Shown in pieces: positions 16,303 through 24,082 of a DNA stretch of 27,020 bases. The DNA lies in contig JAHECQ010000006.1 in the NCBI GenBank assembly GCA_024641625.1, positions 1 through 27,020 on the forward strand. Reading direction: 5' to 3'. Position numbers and translations under genes: made by a program. The stretch comes from Acidimicrobiales bacterium (GTDB taxonomy: Bacteria; Actinomycetota; Acidimicrobiia; Acidimicrobiales; SZUA-35). The notes below the pieces were generated by a model. It was not told where the DNA came from. It saw only the letters and a list, made by a program, of their open reading frames with translations, and did not search any database. Every line of letters begins with the position of its first letter. Within the stretch, counting starts at the first letter, position 1.

Positions 16303-16452
16303 CCGCGCACTCACGGCGGGTGAGAAATTTCGGGGAGGACCCTGGGCACATTCACCCAGATTGCGCTAAAATATCACTCTTTGTGGTGGATTGGCCGCAT
16401 CTCGCCGGCGCTCACCACAAGCGTGTCACAGCCCTTGTTCATACTCGTTCCC
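16303..16452. other. Intergenic region with an AT-rich patch
   Basis: This 150-base divergent spacer contains CTGGG-N8-CCCAG (about 16343-16360) and a short AT-rich patch around 16366-16383 (GCTAAAATATCACTC), unusual in this GC-rich DNA. TAAAAT at 16367 could be a -10 for the small gene at 16453, but no matching -35 is seen. CATACT at 16440, seven bases before ATG 16453, is a second candidate. Confidence 0.35.
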
Positions 16453-16707
16453 ATGACCTCAGGCACCACCAAGACCACGATCCTTCGTCCAATCGGTCGC
16501 CCCTTCCAGCTCCACCTTCTCGAAGGCGAGACGGCATGGCGCATCGACGAGCAAACCAAGCGCATCGGACGCGAGGGCATCGCCAAAGCACGGGCCGCCC
16601 TGGCAGCCTGCGCCACCGACGAAGCGTTCGTCCATCGTCTGACCGTCGATTCCGGCGGACCGGCAACCCTCGCAGACCGTCTCCCCTTGCCCGCCCTGGC
16701 CGCCTGA
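16453..16707 (+). CDS. Small protein of 84 residues, unknown function
   Basis: I do not recognise this protein. It starts MTSGTTKTTILRPIGRPFQ and has a helical centre (EQTKRIGREGIAKARAALAACA) followed by an Ala/Leu/Pro-rich tail. No membrane segment or catalytic motif is visible. The frame is open upstream to 16381, but ATG 16453 gives a sensible N-terminus and lies seven bases after a -10-like CATACT. Codon use fits the neighbours and no overlapping gene competes. The thiolase gene begins 39 bases after its stop and has its own promoter element. Confidence 0.6.
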   Translation: MTSGTTKTTILRPIGRPFQLHLLEGETAWRIDEQTKRIGREGIAKARAALAACATDEAFVHRLTVDSGGPATLADRLPLPALAA

Positions 16708-16734
16708 GGGTTCGTCAGCACACAGGGCAGGTCG

Positions 16735-16740
16735 TAGGCT
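16735..16740 (+). promoter_or_regulatory. -10 element of a leaderless promoter for the thiolase gene
   Basis: TAGGCT is followed by CGTCTC and ATG 16747. No ribosome site is present, consistent with a leaderless transcript. TTCGTC at 16711 is a possible weak -35 with 18-base spacing. Confidence 0.5.
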
Positions 16741-16746
16741 CGTCTC

Positions 16747-17925
16747 ATGTCAGAGGTTGTCATCATCGAAGCAGTCCGTTCGCCCATCGGTCGCCGCAAT
16801 GGCGGCCTGGCCACCATGCATCCCGCCACCCTTCTGGCCGAGATCCACAAGGAACTCATTGACCGAGCCGCCATCGATCCAGCCATGGTCGGCCAGGTCA
16901 TCAACGGCTGTGTCAGCCAGGTCGGCGAGCAATCGTTCAATATCGGACGCACTGCTTGGCTCAGCGCCGGTTTGCCCATGTCGGTACCGGCCACCACGGT
17001 CGACACGCAGTGTGGTTCGTCCCAACAGGCCACCAACCTCGCCGCCGCACTCATCGGCGCCGGCGTCATCGATGTTGCGGTGGCCTCGGGCGTCGAGGTC
17101 ATGAGCCGCATTCCCATTGGCATCAATTCCTCGAAGAAGCTCGGACTGGGCGTACCGATCCCCAAGACGTACTTCGAGCAATACGAATTCACCTCCCAGT
17201 TCGAAGGCGCAGAACGCCTGGCCGACGCCTACGGCATCACCCGCGACGAGACCGATGCGTTCGGGCTTCGTTCACAACAGCTTGCAGCCCGGGCATGGCA
17301 GGAGCAGCGCTTCGCCACCCAGCTGCACGCCATCGATGCCCCTGATCTGGACGAGCACGGCAAGCCGACGGGCACGACCCATCGAGTCGACGTCGACGAG
17401 GGTTTGCGCGACACCACTCTGGAGTCACTGGCCAATCTCAAACCGGTGGCCCGCGAGAACGGAGTGCACACTGCCGGAAACTCTTCACAGATCAGTGACG
17501 GCGCAGCTGCCGTCTTGTTGATGAGCGCCGAGCGGGCCACGGCGCTCGGCCTCAGCCCCAAGGCCCGGATCCTCGACACCTGCCTGGTGGGCGTCGACCC
17601 AGTCCTCATGCTCACCGGTCCCATCGACGCCACGCGCCTGCTACTCGAGCGCACCGGTCGATCGCTCGCCGACCTCGATCTGGTCGAGATCAACGAGGCG
17701 TTCGCATCGGTGGTTCTCGCCTGGCAACGAGAGTTCGATGTCGATCACGAGATCGTCAACCCCAATGGTGGCGCCATCGCGCTCGGCCACCCGCTCGGAG
17801 GCACCGGAGCCTTCCTGATGACCAAAGCCGTCCACGAGCTCGAGCGAGCCCAGAAGACGACTGCCTTGATCACGATGTGTTGTGGTGGCGGACTCGGTAC
17901 AGGAACACTCATCGAACGGATCTGA
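16747..17925 (+). CDS. Thiolase, FadA5-like (steroid/acyl 3-ketoacyl-CoA thiolase)
   Basis: Encodes 392 residues, the standard thiolase length. Catalytic residues are Cys89 in TVDTQCGSSQQA (acyl acceptor), His348 in GAIALGHPLGG, and Cys378 in ITMCCGGG. Several blocks closely resemble mycobacterial FadA5 as I remember it: RSPIGRRNGG near the start, FEGAERLADAYGITRDE in the middle, HTAGNSSQISDGAAAVL, and VEINEAFASVVLAW. FadA5 cleaves 3-ketoacyl-CoA steroid side chains. FadA5 has GHPVGCTG where this protein has GHPLGGTG, so substrate preference may differ. The start ATG 16747 follows a leaderless -10. Its last 44 bases overlap the longest possible reading frame of the nuclease gene. Confidence 0.93.
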   Translation: MSEVVIIEAVRSPIGRRNGGLATMHPATLLAEIHKELIDRAAIDPAMVGQVINGCVSQVGEQSFNIGRTAWLSAGLPMSVPATTVDTQCGSSQQATNLAAALIGAGVIDVAVASGVEVMSRIPIGINSSKKLGLGVPIPKTYFEQYEFTSQFEGAERLADAYGITRDETDAFGLRSQQLAARAWQEQRFATQLHAIDAPDLDEHGKPTGTTHRVDVDEGLRDTTLESLANLKPVARENGVHTAGNSSQISDGAAAVLLMSAERATALGLSPKARILDTCLVGVDPVLMLTGPIDATRLLLERTGRSLADLDLVEINEAFASVVLAWQREFDVDHEIVNPNGGAIALGHPLGGTGAFLMTKAVHELERAQKTTALITMCCGGGLGTGTLIERI

Positions 17926-18562
17926 GCGAGCGCAGAGCCAGCGTGTTCTGCGATTGCTCCTGAGCCTCGGCGTCGTGCTGGGCGGCTGCGAACGACCCGG
18001 TACGGTCGCCGCGCCGACGCCCACCGATCCCCCATCTCAGGGGACGGCAATGCTCGTGCGGGTGATCGACGGCGACACCATCGACGTCACCATCGGCAAT
18101 CGGCCCGAACGCGTGCGCCTGATCGGCGTGGATACACCCGAATCCGTGTCGCGGCAGACCCCCGACCAGTGCTTCGGTGCCGAGGCATCGGCAGCGCTGG
18201 AGGCACTGCTTCCCAAGGGCACGCAACTGCGACTCGAACGAGATCGCCAGACCCGCGATCGCTATGGCCGCCTTCTGGCCTATGTCTACCGAAGCGACCC
18301 GGGACTGATCGACAGCACGAATCCGGTCGATGACTCGAGCTCGCCGGACCGATCGGAGCTGTTCGTCAATCGCTGGTTGCTCGAGGGCGGCTACGCCGAC
18401 ACGGCCTTCTTCGCACCCAACACGACCTACGAGGCGTCCTTCATCGGCACCCGAGATCTCGCACGCCGACAAGGGCTTGGACTTTGGTCTGCCTGCAACG
18501 GACCGGACCAGCCAGTCGACTCCCTCGGCGGACCGGCGCCGCCTGAAGATTCCAACCGGTAG
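17882..18562 (+). CDS. Thermonuclease (SNase-like) probable lipoprotein
   Basis: Encodes up to 226 residues of the staphylococcal nuclease fold: VRVIDGDTIDV (D63, D65), RVRLIGVDTPE, DRYGRLLAYV, and a C-terminal NRWLLEGGYA helix. These include the acidic and Arg positions needed for Ca-dependent phosphodiester cleavage. Upstream lies a signal-like stretch RVLRLLLSLGVVLGGC with lipobox LGGC (C36), then a Pro/Thr linker, which suggests an exported, lipid-anchored nuclease. The start is unclear. GTG 17882 or 17885 overlaps the thiolase by about 40 bases and gives a long n-region. ATG 18050 has an AGGGGA ribosome site and would give a cytoplasmic core. The lipobox favours a longer form. The stop TAG (18560-18562) is also the first half of the next gene's -10. 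Confidence 0.82.
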   Translation: MVADSVQEHSSNGSERAQSQRVLRLLLSLGVVLGGCERPGTVAAPTPTDPPSQGTAMLVRVIDGDTIDVTIGNRPERVRLIGVDTPESVSRQTPDQCFGAEASAALEALLPKGTQLRLERDRQTRDRYGRLLAYVYRSDPGLIDSTNPVDDSSSPDRSELFVNRWLLEGGYADTAFFAPNTTYEASFIGTRDLARRQGLGLWSACNGPDQPVDSLGGPAPPEDSNR

Positions 18563-18565
18563 CGT
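18560..18565 (+). promoter_or_regulatory. -10 element of a leaderless promoter, overlapping a stop codon
   Basis: TAGCGT is followed by seven bases and GTG 18573. Its TAG is the stop codon of the nuclease gene. The same hexamer, with six-base spacing, precedes the membrane protein gene at 16290. Confidence 0.5.
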
Positions 18566-18572
18566 TCCCCGG

Positions 18573-19403
18573 GTGACTGCATTGCTGGAGCGCCTCGGCC
18601 TAGCGCCCGATGCTCGGGCCATTGTGCTGACCTGTGATGGGCTCGGCTCTTCGAACGCAGCGAACCTCGGCGTCTACCAGGCGCTACGTGAAGGCATTGC
18701 CACCACGGCCACGCTGCAGGTGCCCAGCCCCTGGGCTCGGGGCGCGGCCGCCGACTATCAGGGTGAGGATGTGGGCGTCGCGCTCACACTCAACAGCGAA
18801 TTCGAGACCTACCGATGGGGCCCCATCACCCAGGGTGCTTCTCTTCTCGATGGCGATGGTGGGTTCCCGCGGACGGTGTCGGATCTCTGGGATCACGCCG
18901 ACCTGGAGGAGGCTCGACGCGAGTGTCGCGCTCAGTTGGAGCGGGCGGTGCTCTGGGGCTTCGACATCTCACACCTCGACGGACACCTCGGTGCCATCTA
19001 CAGCCGGCCGGAGTTCTTCGACATCTATCTCGACCTGGCTCGCGACTACCGGCTCCCGGCCTCGTTGCCCGATCCGTCGATCGACCTCGGGTTCCCCGCT
19101 CGTGAGCTGGCTGCCGAGGAGGGCATCCTCGTGCCTGATGCCGTGGTATCCGTCCCGCTGCCGGCAGAGGCACGAGGGGTCCTGACCGCCGCCGTTGGTG
19201 CCCTGGTCCCCGGCGTCACCGAGCTCCATGTCCGACCGGCCCTCGACACGCCCGAACTGCGCGCCATCACACCCTCGTGGGCCGCCCGGGTCGGTGACGC
19301 CCATCTCGTCACCTACGATCGCTCGTTCAAGGCGGCCATCGACCGCAGTGGGGCCATCCTCATCTCCTATCGGGACATACGCGCCGCCCAGCGAGCTCGC
19401 TGA
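18573..19403 (+). CDS. ChbG/YdjC-fold deacetylase-like protein with altered metal site
   Basis: Encodes 276 residues from GTG 18573. Features of the YdjC/ChbG/HpnK carbohydrate deacetylase family are present: the N-terminal strand IVLTCDGLGSSNAANLGV, VGVALTLN, the TYRWGP segment, DGGFPRTVSDLW, HLDGHLG and PEFFDIYLDLA. Family enzymes use an Asp-His-His metal site. Here the usual CDDLG reads CDGLG (D22 kept, second Asp replaced by G23), and the usual GVHLTL reads GVALTL (His replaced by A70). Only the H134-x-D136-x-H138 motif remains. Two of three expected ligands are therefore missing, so hydrolytic activity is doubtful. The open frame continues 81 codons upstream through the nuclease gene, but that part is antiparallel noise; GTG 18573 starts just before the conserved strand and has a leaderless -10. 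Confidence 0.8.
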   Translation: MTALLERLGLAPDARAIVLTCDGLGSSNAANLGVYQALREGIATTATLQVPSPWARGAAADYQGEDVGVALTLNSEFETYRWGPITQGASLLDGDGGFPRTVSDLWDHADLEEARRECRAQLERAVLWGFDISHLDGHLGAIYSRPEFFDIYLDLARDYRLPASLPDPSIDLGFPARELAAEEGILVPDAVVSVPLPAEARGVLTAAVGALVPGVTELHVRPALDTPELRAITPSWAARVGDAHLVTYDRSFKAAIDRSGAILISYRDIRAAQRAR

Positions 19404-19422
19404 CGGGTCGCGGCCCCTCGTC

Positions 19423-19758
19423 TCAGGAGACGGCGGCGGAGACCTCAGCCGAGTCGAGCACTTCGAGCGCGGCCAACAAGGCACCGATGCTGCCCTCGGG
19501 CTTCACGTCTCCCTGCATGTAGGCGACCGTGAGCGACAGCGCGCCGGATGCCCAGGCATCGAACTGCTTTCGAGTGATCGAAATGACGGCCTGTGGTGCA
19601 GCGTCGCTCGGTCCGACGACCCGACCGTCGACGAACTCCATGGTGACCGGACTCGAACCGACGCCGAAGGCAACCCGACCCCGCAGTCCGGCGCCATCGC
19701 AGCGACCGTCGGTCGCGTCCACCAATCGTTGCACCAGGTCCTTCGTAACGTCACTCAT
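19423..19758 (-). CDS. SCP2 sterol-binding domain protein
   Basis: Encodes 111 residues, a stand-alone SCP2 (sterol carrier protein 2) domain. The central FVDGRVVG strand, ISITRKQFDAWASGALS and the C-terminal AYMQGDVKPEGSIGALLAAL follow the family pattern of a five-strand sheet with a helix lining a lipid-binding tunnel. Such domains bind sterols, fatty acids or acyl-CoAs. The start ATG 19758 overlaps the stop of the upstream Mca gene (TGATG), so translation is probably coupled. The link to mycothiol metabolism is not known to me. Alternatively it may serve the lipid-degradation genes nearby. Confidence 0.85.
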   Translation of the reverse strand: MSDVTKDLVQRLVDATDGRCDGAGLRGRVAFGVGSSPVTMEFVDGRVVGPSDAAPQAVISITRKQFDAWASGALSLTVAYMQGDVKPEGSIGALLAALEVLDSAEVSAAVS

Positions 19759-20615
19759 CAGTCGTCGTCCTCGATGCCGGTGAGGAGGTCGTGTTCCGGG
19801 GGCCTGACCTCGACGTGGCTACGGGCCAGGATGAAGTCCTCGGTGTGATAGGCGTCGGCCGCGACGTCGTCAGGAAGCCCGAACCAGAACTTGGCCGTTG
19901 GGTCCACCTGGGTGGCGTGGGCCAGGAGTGCGTCGCGGCGTACATGGTAGAAATCACGCACATGGACCCGAGTCGAGATGCGGTGATCGAGTGATCGACG
20001 ATTGAACCAACCCTCGTCATAGGGCGACTCCAGACCTCGAGCAACAAACGCCTCGTGATGGGCAATCATCCTTGCCCGTGTCCACATCGAGTAGTAGAGC
20101 TTGTGGGGTCGCCACGGTTCATGCTCGGCCTCGGGATACCAGTCGGCCTTGGCCGCCCGCTCGAACGCCAGGACGCTGATGTCGTGGACCCGCAGGTGAT
20201 CGGGGTGTTTGTACCCCTGCTGATCGTCGGCATAGGTGAGGATCACATGTGGCCGGTGCCGGCGGATGATGTGCACGAGACGACCGACGGCTTCGTCGAG
20301 ATCGGCGTTGGCAAAGGCATCGGGCCGCTGGTTGGCCTCTGATCCCGGCATGCCCGAGTCGCGATAGCCGAGCAGGTAATGATCTTGGTACCCGATGATC
20401 TTGACCGCTCGTTGCAGCTCCTCGGCCCGTACCGAGGCCAGATCCTCCTTCACCTCGGGTAGATCCATCGCGGGATTGAGAATGTCGCCCTCTTCGCCAC
20501 CGGTGGCACAGACGAGCACGGCCTCGTGGCCTTCGGCCACGTACCGGGCAACCGTTGGAGCACCCTTGGAGGCCTCGTCGTCGGGATGGGCGTGAACGCT
20601 GAGCAGACGTGCCAT
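19758..20615 (-). CDS. mca: PIG-L family deacetylase, probable mycothiol S-conjugate amidase
   Basis: Encodes 285 residues. It has the LmbE/PIG-L zinc-hydrolase signatures HAHPDDE (8-14, with H10 and D13 as expected metal or catalytic residues) and HPDH (137-140). The N-terminal HPDDEASKGA, VARYVAEGH, CATGGEEGDILNPA, GYRDSGMPG and C-terminal HATQVDP segments agree with Mca rather than with MshB. Mca cleaves mycothiol S-conjugates of toxins or drugs to a mercapturic acid and GlcN-Ins. MshB (GlcNAc-Ins deacetylase) is the alternative; relatives can be hard to separate. The presence of Mca suggests the organism makes mycothiol. The SCP2 gene follows with overlapping stop and start. Confidence 0.82.
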   Translation of the reverse strand: MARLLSVHAHPDDEASKGAPTVARYVAEGHEAVLVCATGGEEGDILNPAMDLPEVKEDLASVRAEELQRAVKIIGYQDHYLLGYRDSGMPGSEANQRPDAFANADLDEAVGRLVHIIRRHRPHVILTYADDQQGYKHPDHLRVHDISVLAFERAAKADWYPEAEHEPWRPHKLYYSMWTRARMIAHHEAFVARGLESPYDEGWFNRRSLDHRISTRVHVRDFYHVRRDALLAHATQVDPTAKFWFGLPDDVAADAYHTEDFILARSHVEVRPPEHDLLTGIEDDD

Positions 20616-20623
20616 TGCCTAGA

Positions 20624-20629
20624 AAGCTA
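20624..20629 (-). promoter_or_regulatory. Possible -10 element before mca
   Basis: On the minus strand TAGCTT is followed by eight bases and ATG 20615. No good ribosome site is seen, so a leaderless transcript is plausible. The hexamer overlaps the small palindrome GCTAGC. Confidence 0.35.
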
Positions 20630-20744
20630 GCGAGAGATTGGACCGAGGACTCAGGAACCCCAGCAGACACGCCGACGTTGGTAGTGTCTGTTCGACGCCG
20701 ACCTTCGGTTCCGAGCAGAGGTATTCGAGCTAAGGGGTACTGCG

Positions 20745-21206
20745 ATGGACGATCCAACGACCTGGGCATTTCTCTGGTTGGTCGTTGCGGCAGTGTTCGG
20801 CATCGGCGAGATGCTGATGGCTGGGTCGTTCTTCATGCTCCCCTTCGCAGTCGGCGGCGTCCTCGCCAGCTTCGCCAGCTTCGCCGGTGTGCCCGTGGCC
20901 GGTGGCTGGCTGATCTTCGTCGTTGCCTCGATCCTGGCGTTCCTCGCCCTCAAGCCACTCGCAGCACGACTCGACCTCGATCTGCCCAATCCCGTCGGCA
21001 CCGGCGCCAACCGCCTCGTCGGGGACGTCGGGGTGGTCTCGGACGAAATACCCGGGAGTTCAGCCGGTCAAGGCATCGTTCGCATCGGCGGCGAGGATTG
21101 GCGGGCAGAGACGCGGAACGTCGGCCGCCTCCTCCCTGGCACCCCGGTTCGAATCATCGCCGTCGAGGGCACCAGGGTCATCGTCGAGTCGACAACGTTA
21201 TTTTGA
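20745..21206 (+). CDS. NfeD-like membrane protein
   Basis: Encodes 153 residues. Hydrophobic helices at about 8-25, 27-48 and 52-70 are followed by an Arg/Asp-rich turn (LAARLDLDL) and a C-terminal beta-rich NfeD/OB-type domain (VGDVGVV, then GIVRIGGEDWRAE, VRIIAVEG, VIV). Short NfeD proteins work with SPFH-domain partners in membrane microdomains and protein quality control. The SPFH gene follows 65 bases downstream on the same strand, which supports this assignment. ATG 20745 has an AAGGGG ribosome site at 20732-20737. Confidence 0.9.
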   Translation: MDDPTTWAFLWLVVAAVFGIGEMLMAGSFFMLPFAVGGVLASFASFAGVPVAGGWLIFVVASILAFLALKPLAARLDLDLPNPVGTGANRLVGDVGVVSDEIPGSSAGQGIVRIGGEDWRAETRNVGRLLPGTPVRIIAVEGTRVIVESTTLF

Positions 21207-21271
21207 CGCAGACCTGACCCGCAGCATCTTGGCCAACCCATGGTCCGGCCAACAGAAAGAGGTACCAGCTC

Positions 21272-22501
21272 ATGGTTTTCATCGCCGCACTGGCTGTGGT
21301 CATCGTCGTGATCATCGTCTACATGGCTACTGGTGTCCGGATCGTGCACCCGTACCAGAGGGGGGTCATCGAGCGTCTCGGTAAGTACAAGGAAACCGCC
21401 GACCCCGGTCTGCGGATGATTCTCCCGTTCATCGAGCGGATCCGGATCGTCGACATGCGCGAGCAGGTCATCGATGTCCCGCCGCAGGAGGTCATCACCG
21501 AGGACAACGTCGCGGTGTCGGTGGACGCCATCGTGTACTTCGAGGCCACCGATCCTCAGCGGCTGTTGTACAACGTGTCGAACTTCATCTTGGCAGTCAC
21601 CAAGCTGGCCCAGACCAACCTGCGAAACGTGATCGGTGAGATGACCTTGGACGAGGCCTTCACCTCTCGTGAACGAGTGAACGCCGCGCTGCGCCAGATC
21701 CTCGACGATGCCACCGACAAATGGGGCGTACGGGTCGTGCGAGTGGAAATTCAGCGGATCGATCCACCAACCGATGTCATGCACGCGATGCACGAGCAGA
21801 TGAAGGCCGAACGGACTCGACGCGCCGTGGTGACCGAGGCCGAAGGGCAGCGATCGGCCGCCATCACCAAGGCCGAGGGCGAGAAGCAGGCGGCGATCCT
21901 GAGCGCCGAGGGACAAAAGCAGCGCGACATCCTCAACGCCGAAGGTGAAGCACAGGCAGTTCGTACCCGGGCCGAAGCCGAGCAGTACCGCCAGGAGACC
22001 GTCGCAAACGGTGAGGCCAATGCCATCGCCGCGGTCTACGGCGCCATCAACAGCTCCGGCACCGACGAACGAGTCATTGCCATCAAGTATCTCGAGGCCC
22101 TGCAGGGCATCGCCAACGGCCGGGCAACGAAGATCTTCGTGCCTGCTGACATGTCGGCAGCCCTCGGATCGATCGGTGGCATCGCCGAGCTGCTCCGCGG
22201 CGATGGCGGACCGCGTCGCGATGAACCGGACGACGAGGCGCCCGCTCCTCGGCCGACGCCCCGGGCCACGGCCCCGGCACCCGCTCAGCGACCCTCGGCA
22301 GCCTCCCTGTCTTCGAGAGCGGTGGTCACTCCCCCGCCGCCCCAGGTCAGCACTCCCGCTCCACCGATGGCTCCGAGGATGCCTGCTCCACCGAGCAGTC
22401 CCGGCCCATCGGCCGGCGACGTGTCCGCGGCCGATTCGATGTCGATTCGTTCCGGCACTTCCGACGCGCTCTCCGACCTCTTCCGCGAACTCGGCAGCTG
22501 A
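21272..22501 (+). CDS. SPFH/Band 7 (stomatin/QmcA-like) protein
   Basis: Encodes 409 residues. A hydrophobic N-terminal anchor (2-20) precedes the SPFH/Band 7 domain (about 22-190: VHPYQRGVIERLGKY, then DPGLRMILPFIERI, VDAIVYF, RNVIGEMTLDEAF). A long Ala/Glu-rich coiled-coil flotillin-like section follows, with repeated AEGxxxAxI units (about 190-260). The last 110 residues are a Pro/Ala/Ser-rich low-complexity tail ending in a short helix (DALSDLFRELGS). Such proteins form oligomers on the membrane and scaffold proteases or respiratory complexes. ATG 21272 has an AGAAAGAGG ribosome site at 21254. The NfeD gene is directly upstream, the usual SPFH partner. Confidence 0.93.
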   Translation: MVFIAALAVVIVVIIVYMATGVRIVHPYQRGVIERLGKYKETADPGLRMILPFIERIRIVDMREQVIDVPPQEVITEDNVAVSVDAIVYFEATDPQRLLYNVSNFILAVTKLAQTNLRNVIGEMTLDEAFTSRERVNAALRQILDDATDKWGVRVVRVEIQRIDPPTDVMHAMHEQMKAERTRRAVVTEAEGQRSAAITKAEGEKQAAILSAEGQKQRDILNAEGEAQAVRTRAEAEQYRQETVANGEANAIAAVYGAINSSGTDERVIAIKYLEALQGIANGRATKIFVPADMSAALGSIGGIAELLRGDGGPRRDEPDDEAPAPRPTPRATAPAPAQRPSAASLSSRAVVTPPPPQVSTPAPPMAPRMPAPPSSPGPSAGDVSAADSMSIRSGTSDALSDLFRELGS

Positions 22502-22555
22502 CAGTCGTTCGGGTCACCAGCCGAATCGGCCCCGATCGATGAGGCGGGAGCTCGG

Positions 22556-24043
22556 TCAGAGGTCCGACAGCGGCGCCCACGTCGAATGGGTGCCGCTGGA
22601 GATGCGTTCGGGGAGGCGCACTCGGGCCACCGGGCCATCTGATGGACGCGACGCATCGAGAATCACACAGTCCGATCGATCCCGGTTCACATCGGTGGTG
22701 AACGTCACCAGGTAGCCATCGTCCTCGGCGGTCGAACCGTCGCGCGGAGCCATCACCGTCTCGCTCACGAAGACGCCGTCCTCGAAACGAACAACCTCTT
22801 CGGCGCCGGTGTCGAGGTCGTGTTTGAGCAGTCCGTTGAATGCGAACAGGCCCGGCACGGCCAGAGCGTTGTAGGAGTAACGATGGCGACGACCGCCATG
22901 ACGGCCATTGATCATCGGGAACTCCGAGCAACGGTCGCTCATCGATTCCTCGGTACAGACCCCTGTGCTGAGGTTGAAGCGCCACCGATGAGCACGCGTC
23001 TCGACCGCGTTGAGGTCGAGTGCCTCGAAGCCCTTCCACTCCGGCGGCAGGACTCGGGGAACGCCGCGAGCGGTCGGGTTGTGCTGGAAGAAGCCATCCA
23101 GCACGATCTCGTCGCCCTCCTCGTAGGCGTTCGTCCAATGCAGGACGAACGTCGGGTCGGCCTCGAACCACTGCACATCCTTGGCCGTACCATGCCGAGG
23201 GAGCACGGCGAAGCGACTGGGACGGTCGCGATCGAATCGATTGGCGTAGAACCCTTGGGCCAGACCCTCGGGATCCCAGTACAGGGGAAGATCGTTGAGG
23301 ATCGAGTAATGCTCGGTGAACGCCATGTCATGGGGAAGTCGGGGCCCCGGCAGTTCGACGTCGACGTAGTCGGTGAGCACTCCGTCACGACTCACCACGC
23401 CGTAGTGCAGGTACGGCGCCTCGGTGCCGTAGTTGAAGAACAGCAGTTCGCCTGTGTGTTCGTCGATCTTGGTGTGCGCCGAGACTCCTTCTGGAGGAAA
23501 CCAGCCAGTCGAATCCTGGGGACGGGCCCACGTGGTCTTGCCCAGCCCCTCGAGCGTGCGAGGATCGAGCCGGTACAGCTCGCCGCACTGATAGAAGCTG
23601 GCGAGCGCAACTCCCCCGTGGACGACGACGTCGGTCGAGGCGTTGTCCTTCATCATCGTGCGCGCACCCCACCCGTGGTCGGCCAAGGCCAACTCGGGAC
23701 GTTCGGTGATGCCGGCCCACAGGCTTTGCTTCGCCTCCTGTTCGGCAAGGAAGCCATCGGTTCGAACGAAACGGTTGGCGTAGCGGACCTCGCCACCGGC
23801 GAAGGAGATCGAGTGCATCATCGAGTCACCGTCGAAGGGGTGATAACGCCGGATCGGCTCGAACAGCGGGTTCTCGGTGTTGCGCAGGTACACGCCGTTG
23901 AGATCCTCCGGGATCGTCCCCTCGACGTCCATGTCCCAGGCGTCGTACTCGACATGTTGGGGCCGCCAAGGGCCCGACCGATAGGGGTGATCGTCCTCGG
24001 GTGGCAACCCCGAGGCAAACGACTGCTTGATCTCGACCTTCAT
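22556..24043 (-). CDS. Carotenoid oxygenase (CCD/RPE65 family)
   Basis: Encodes 495 residues, typical for non-heme iron carotenoid cleavage oxygenases with a seven-bladed propeller. The expected four iron-binding histidines can be placed in SAHTK (about 190), PHDMAFTEHY (about 240), VLHWTNAYEE (about 300) and GTHSTWAPL (H486). Family signatures YLRNTENPLFEP, YHPFDGDSM and RHRYSYNAL are also present. Members cleave carotenoids, apocarotenals or related stilbene/lignin-type alkenes with O2; which one cannot be told here. ATG 24043 follows a GGGAGG ribosome site by four bases. It is the last gene of a possible three-gene unit, 39 bases after the PhoU/TrkA-C gene, and convergent with the SPFH gene. 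Confidence 0.93.
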   Translation of the reverse strand: MKVEIKQSFASGLPPEDDHPYRSGPWRPQHVEYDAWDMDVEGTIPEDLNGVYLRNTENPLFEPIRRYHPFDGDSMMHSISFAGGEVRYANRFVRTDGFLAEQEAKQSLWAGITERPELALADHGWGARTMMKDNASTDVVVHGGVALASFYQCGELYRLDPRTLEGLGKTTWARPQDSTGWFPPEGVSAHTKIDEHTGELLFFNYGTEAPYLHYGVVSRDGVLTDYVDVELPGPRLPHDMAFTEHYSILNDLPLYWDPEGLAQGFYANRFDRDRPSRFAVLPRHGTAKDVQWFEADPTFVLHWTNAYEEGDEIVLDGFFQHNPTARGVPRVLPPEWKGFEALDLNAVETRAHRWRFNLSTGVCTEESMSDRCSEFPMINGRHGGRRHRYSYNALAVPGLFAFNGLLKHDLDTGAEEVVRFEDGVFVSETVMAPRDGSTAEDDGYLVTFTTDVNRDRSDCVILDASRPSDGPVARVRLPERISSGTHSTWAPLSDL

Positions 24044-24082
24044 TTTTCCTCCCGGAGCAAGTGCATTCGATACGGGCTTCGT

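Noticed and set aside
22502..22555. Terminator between the SPFH and carotenoid oxygenase genes
   Set aside because: Only very short inverted repeats with one-base loops are present, not enough to call a hairpin.
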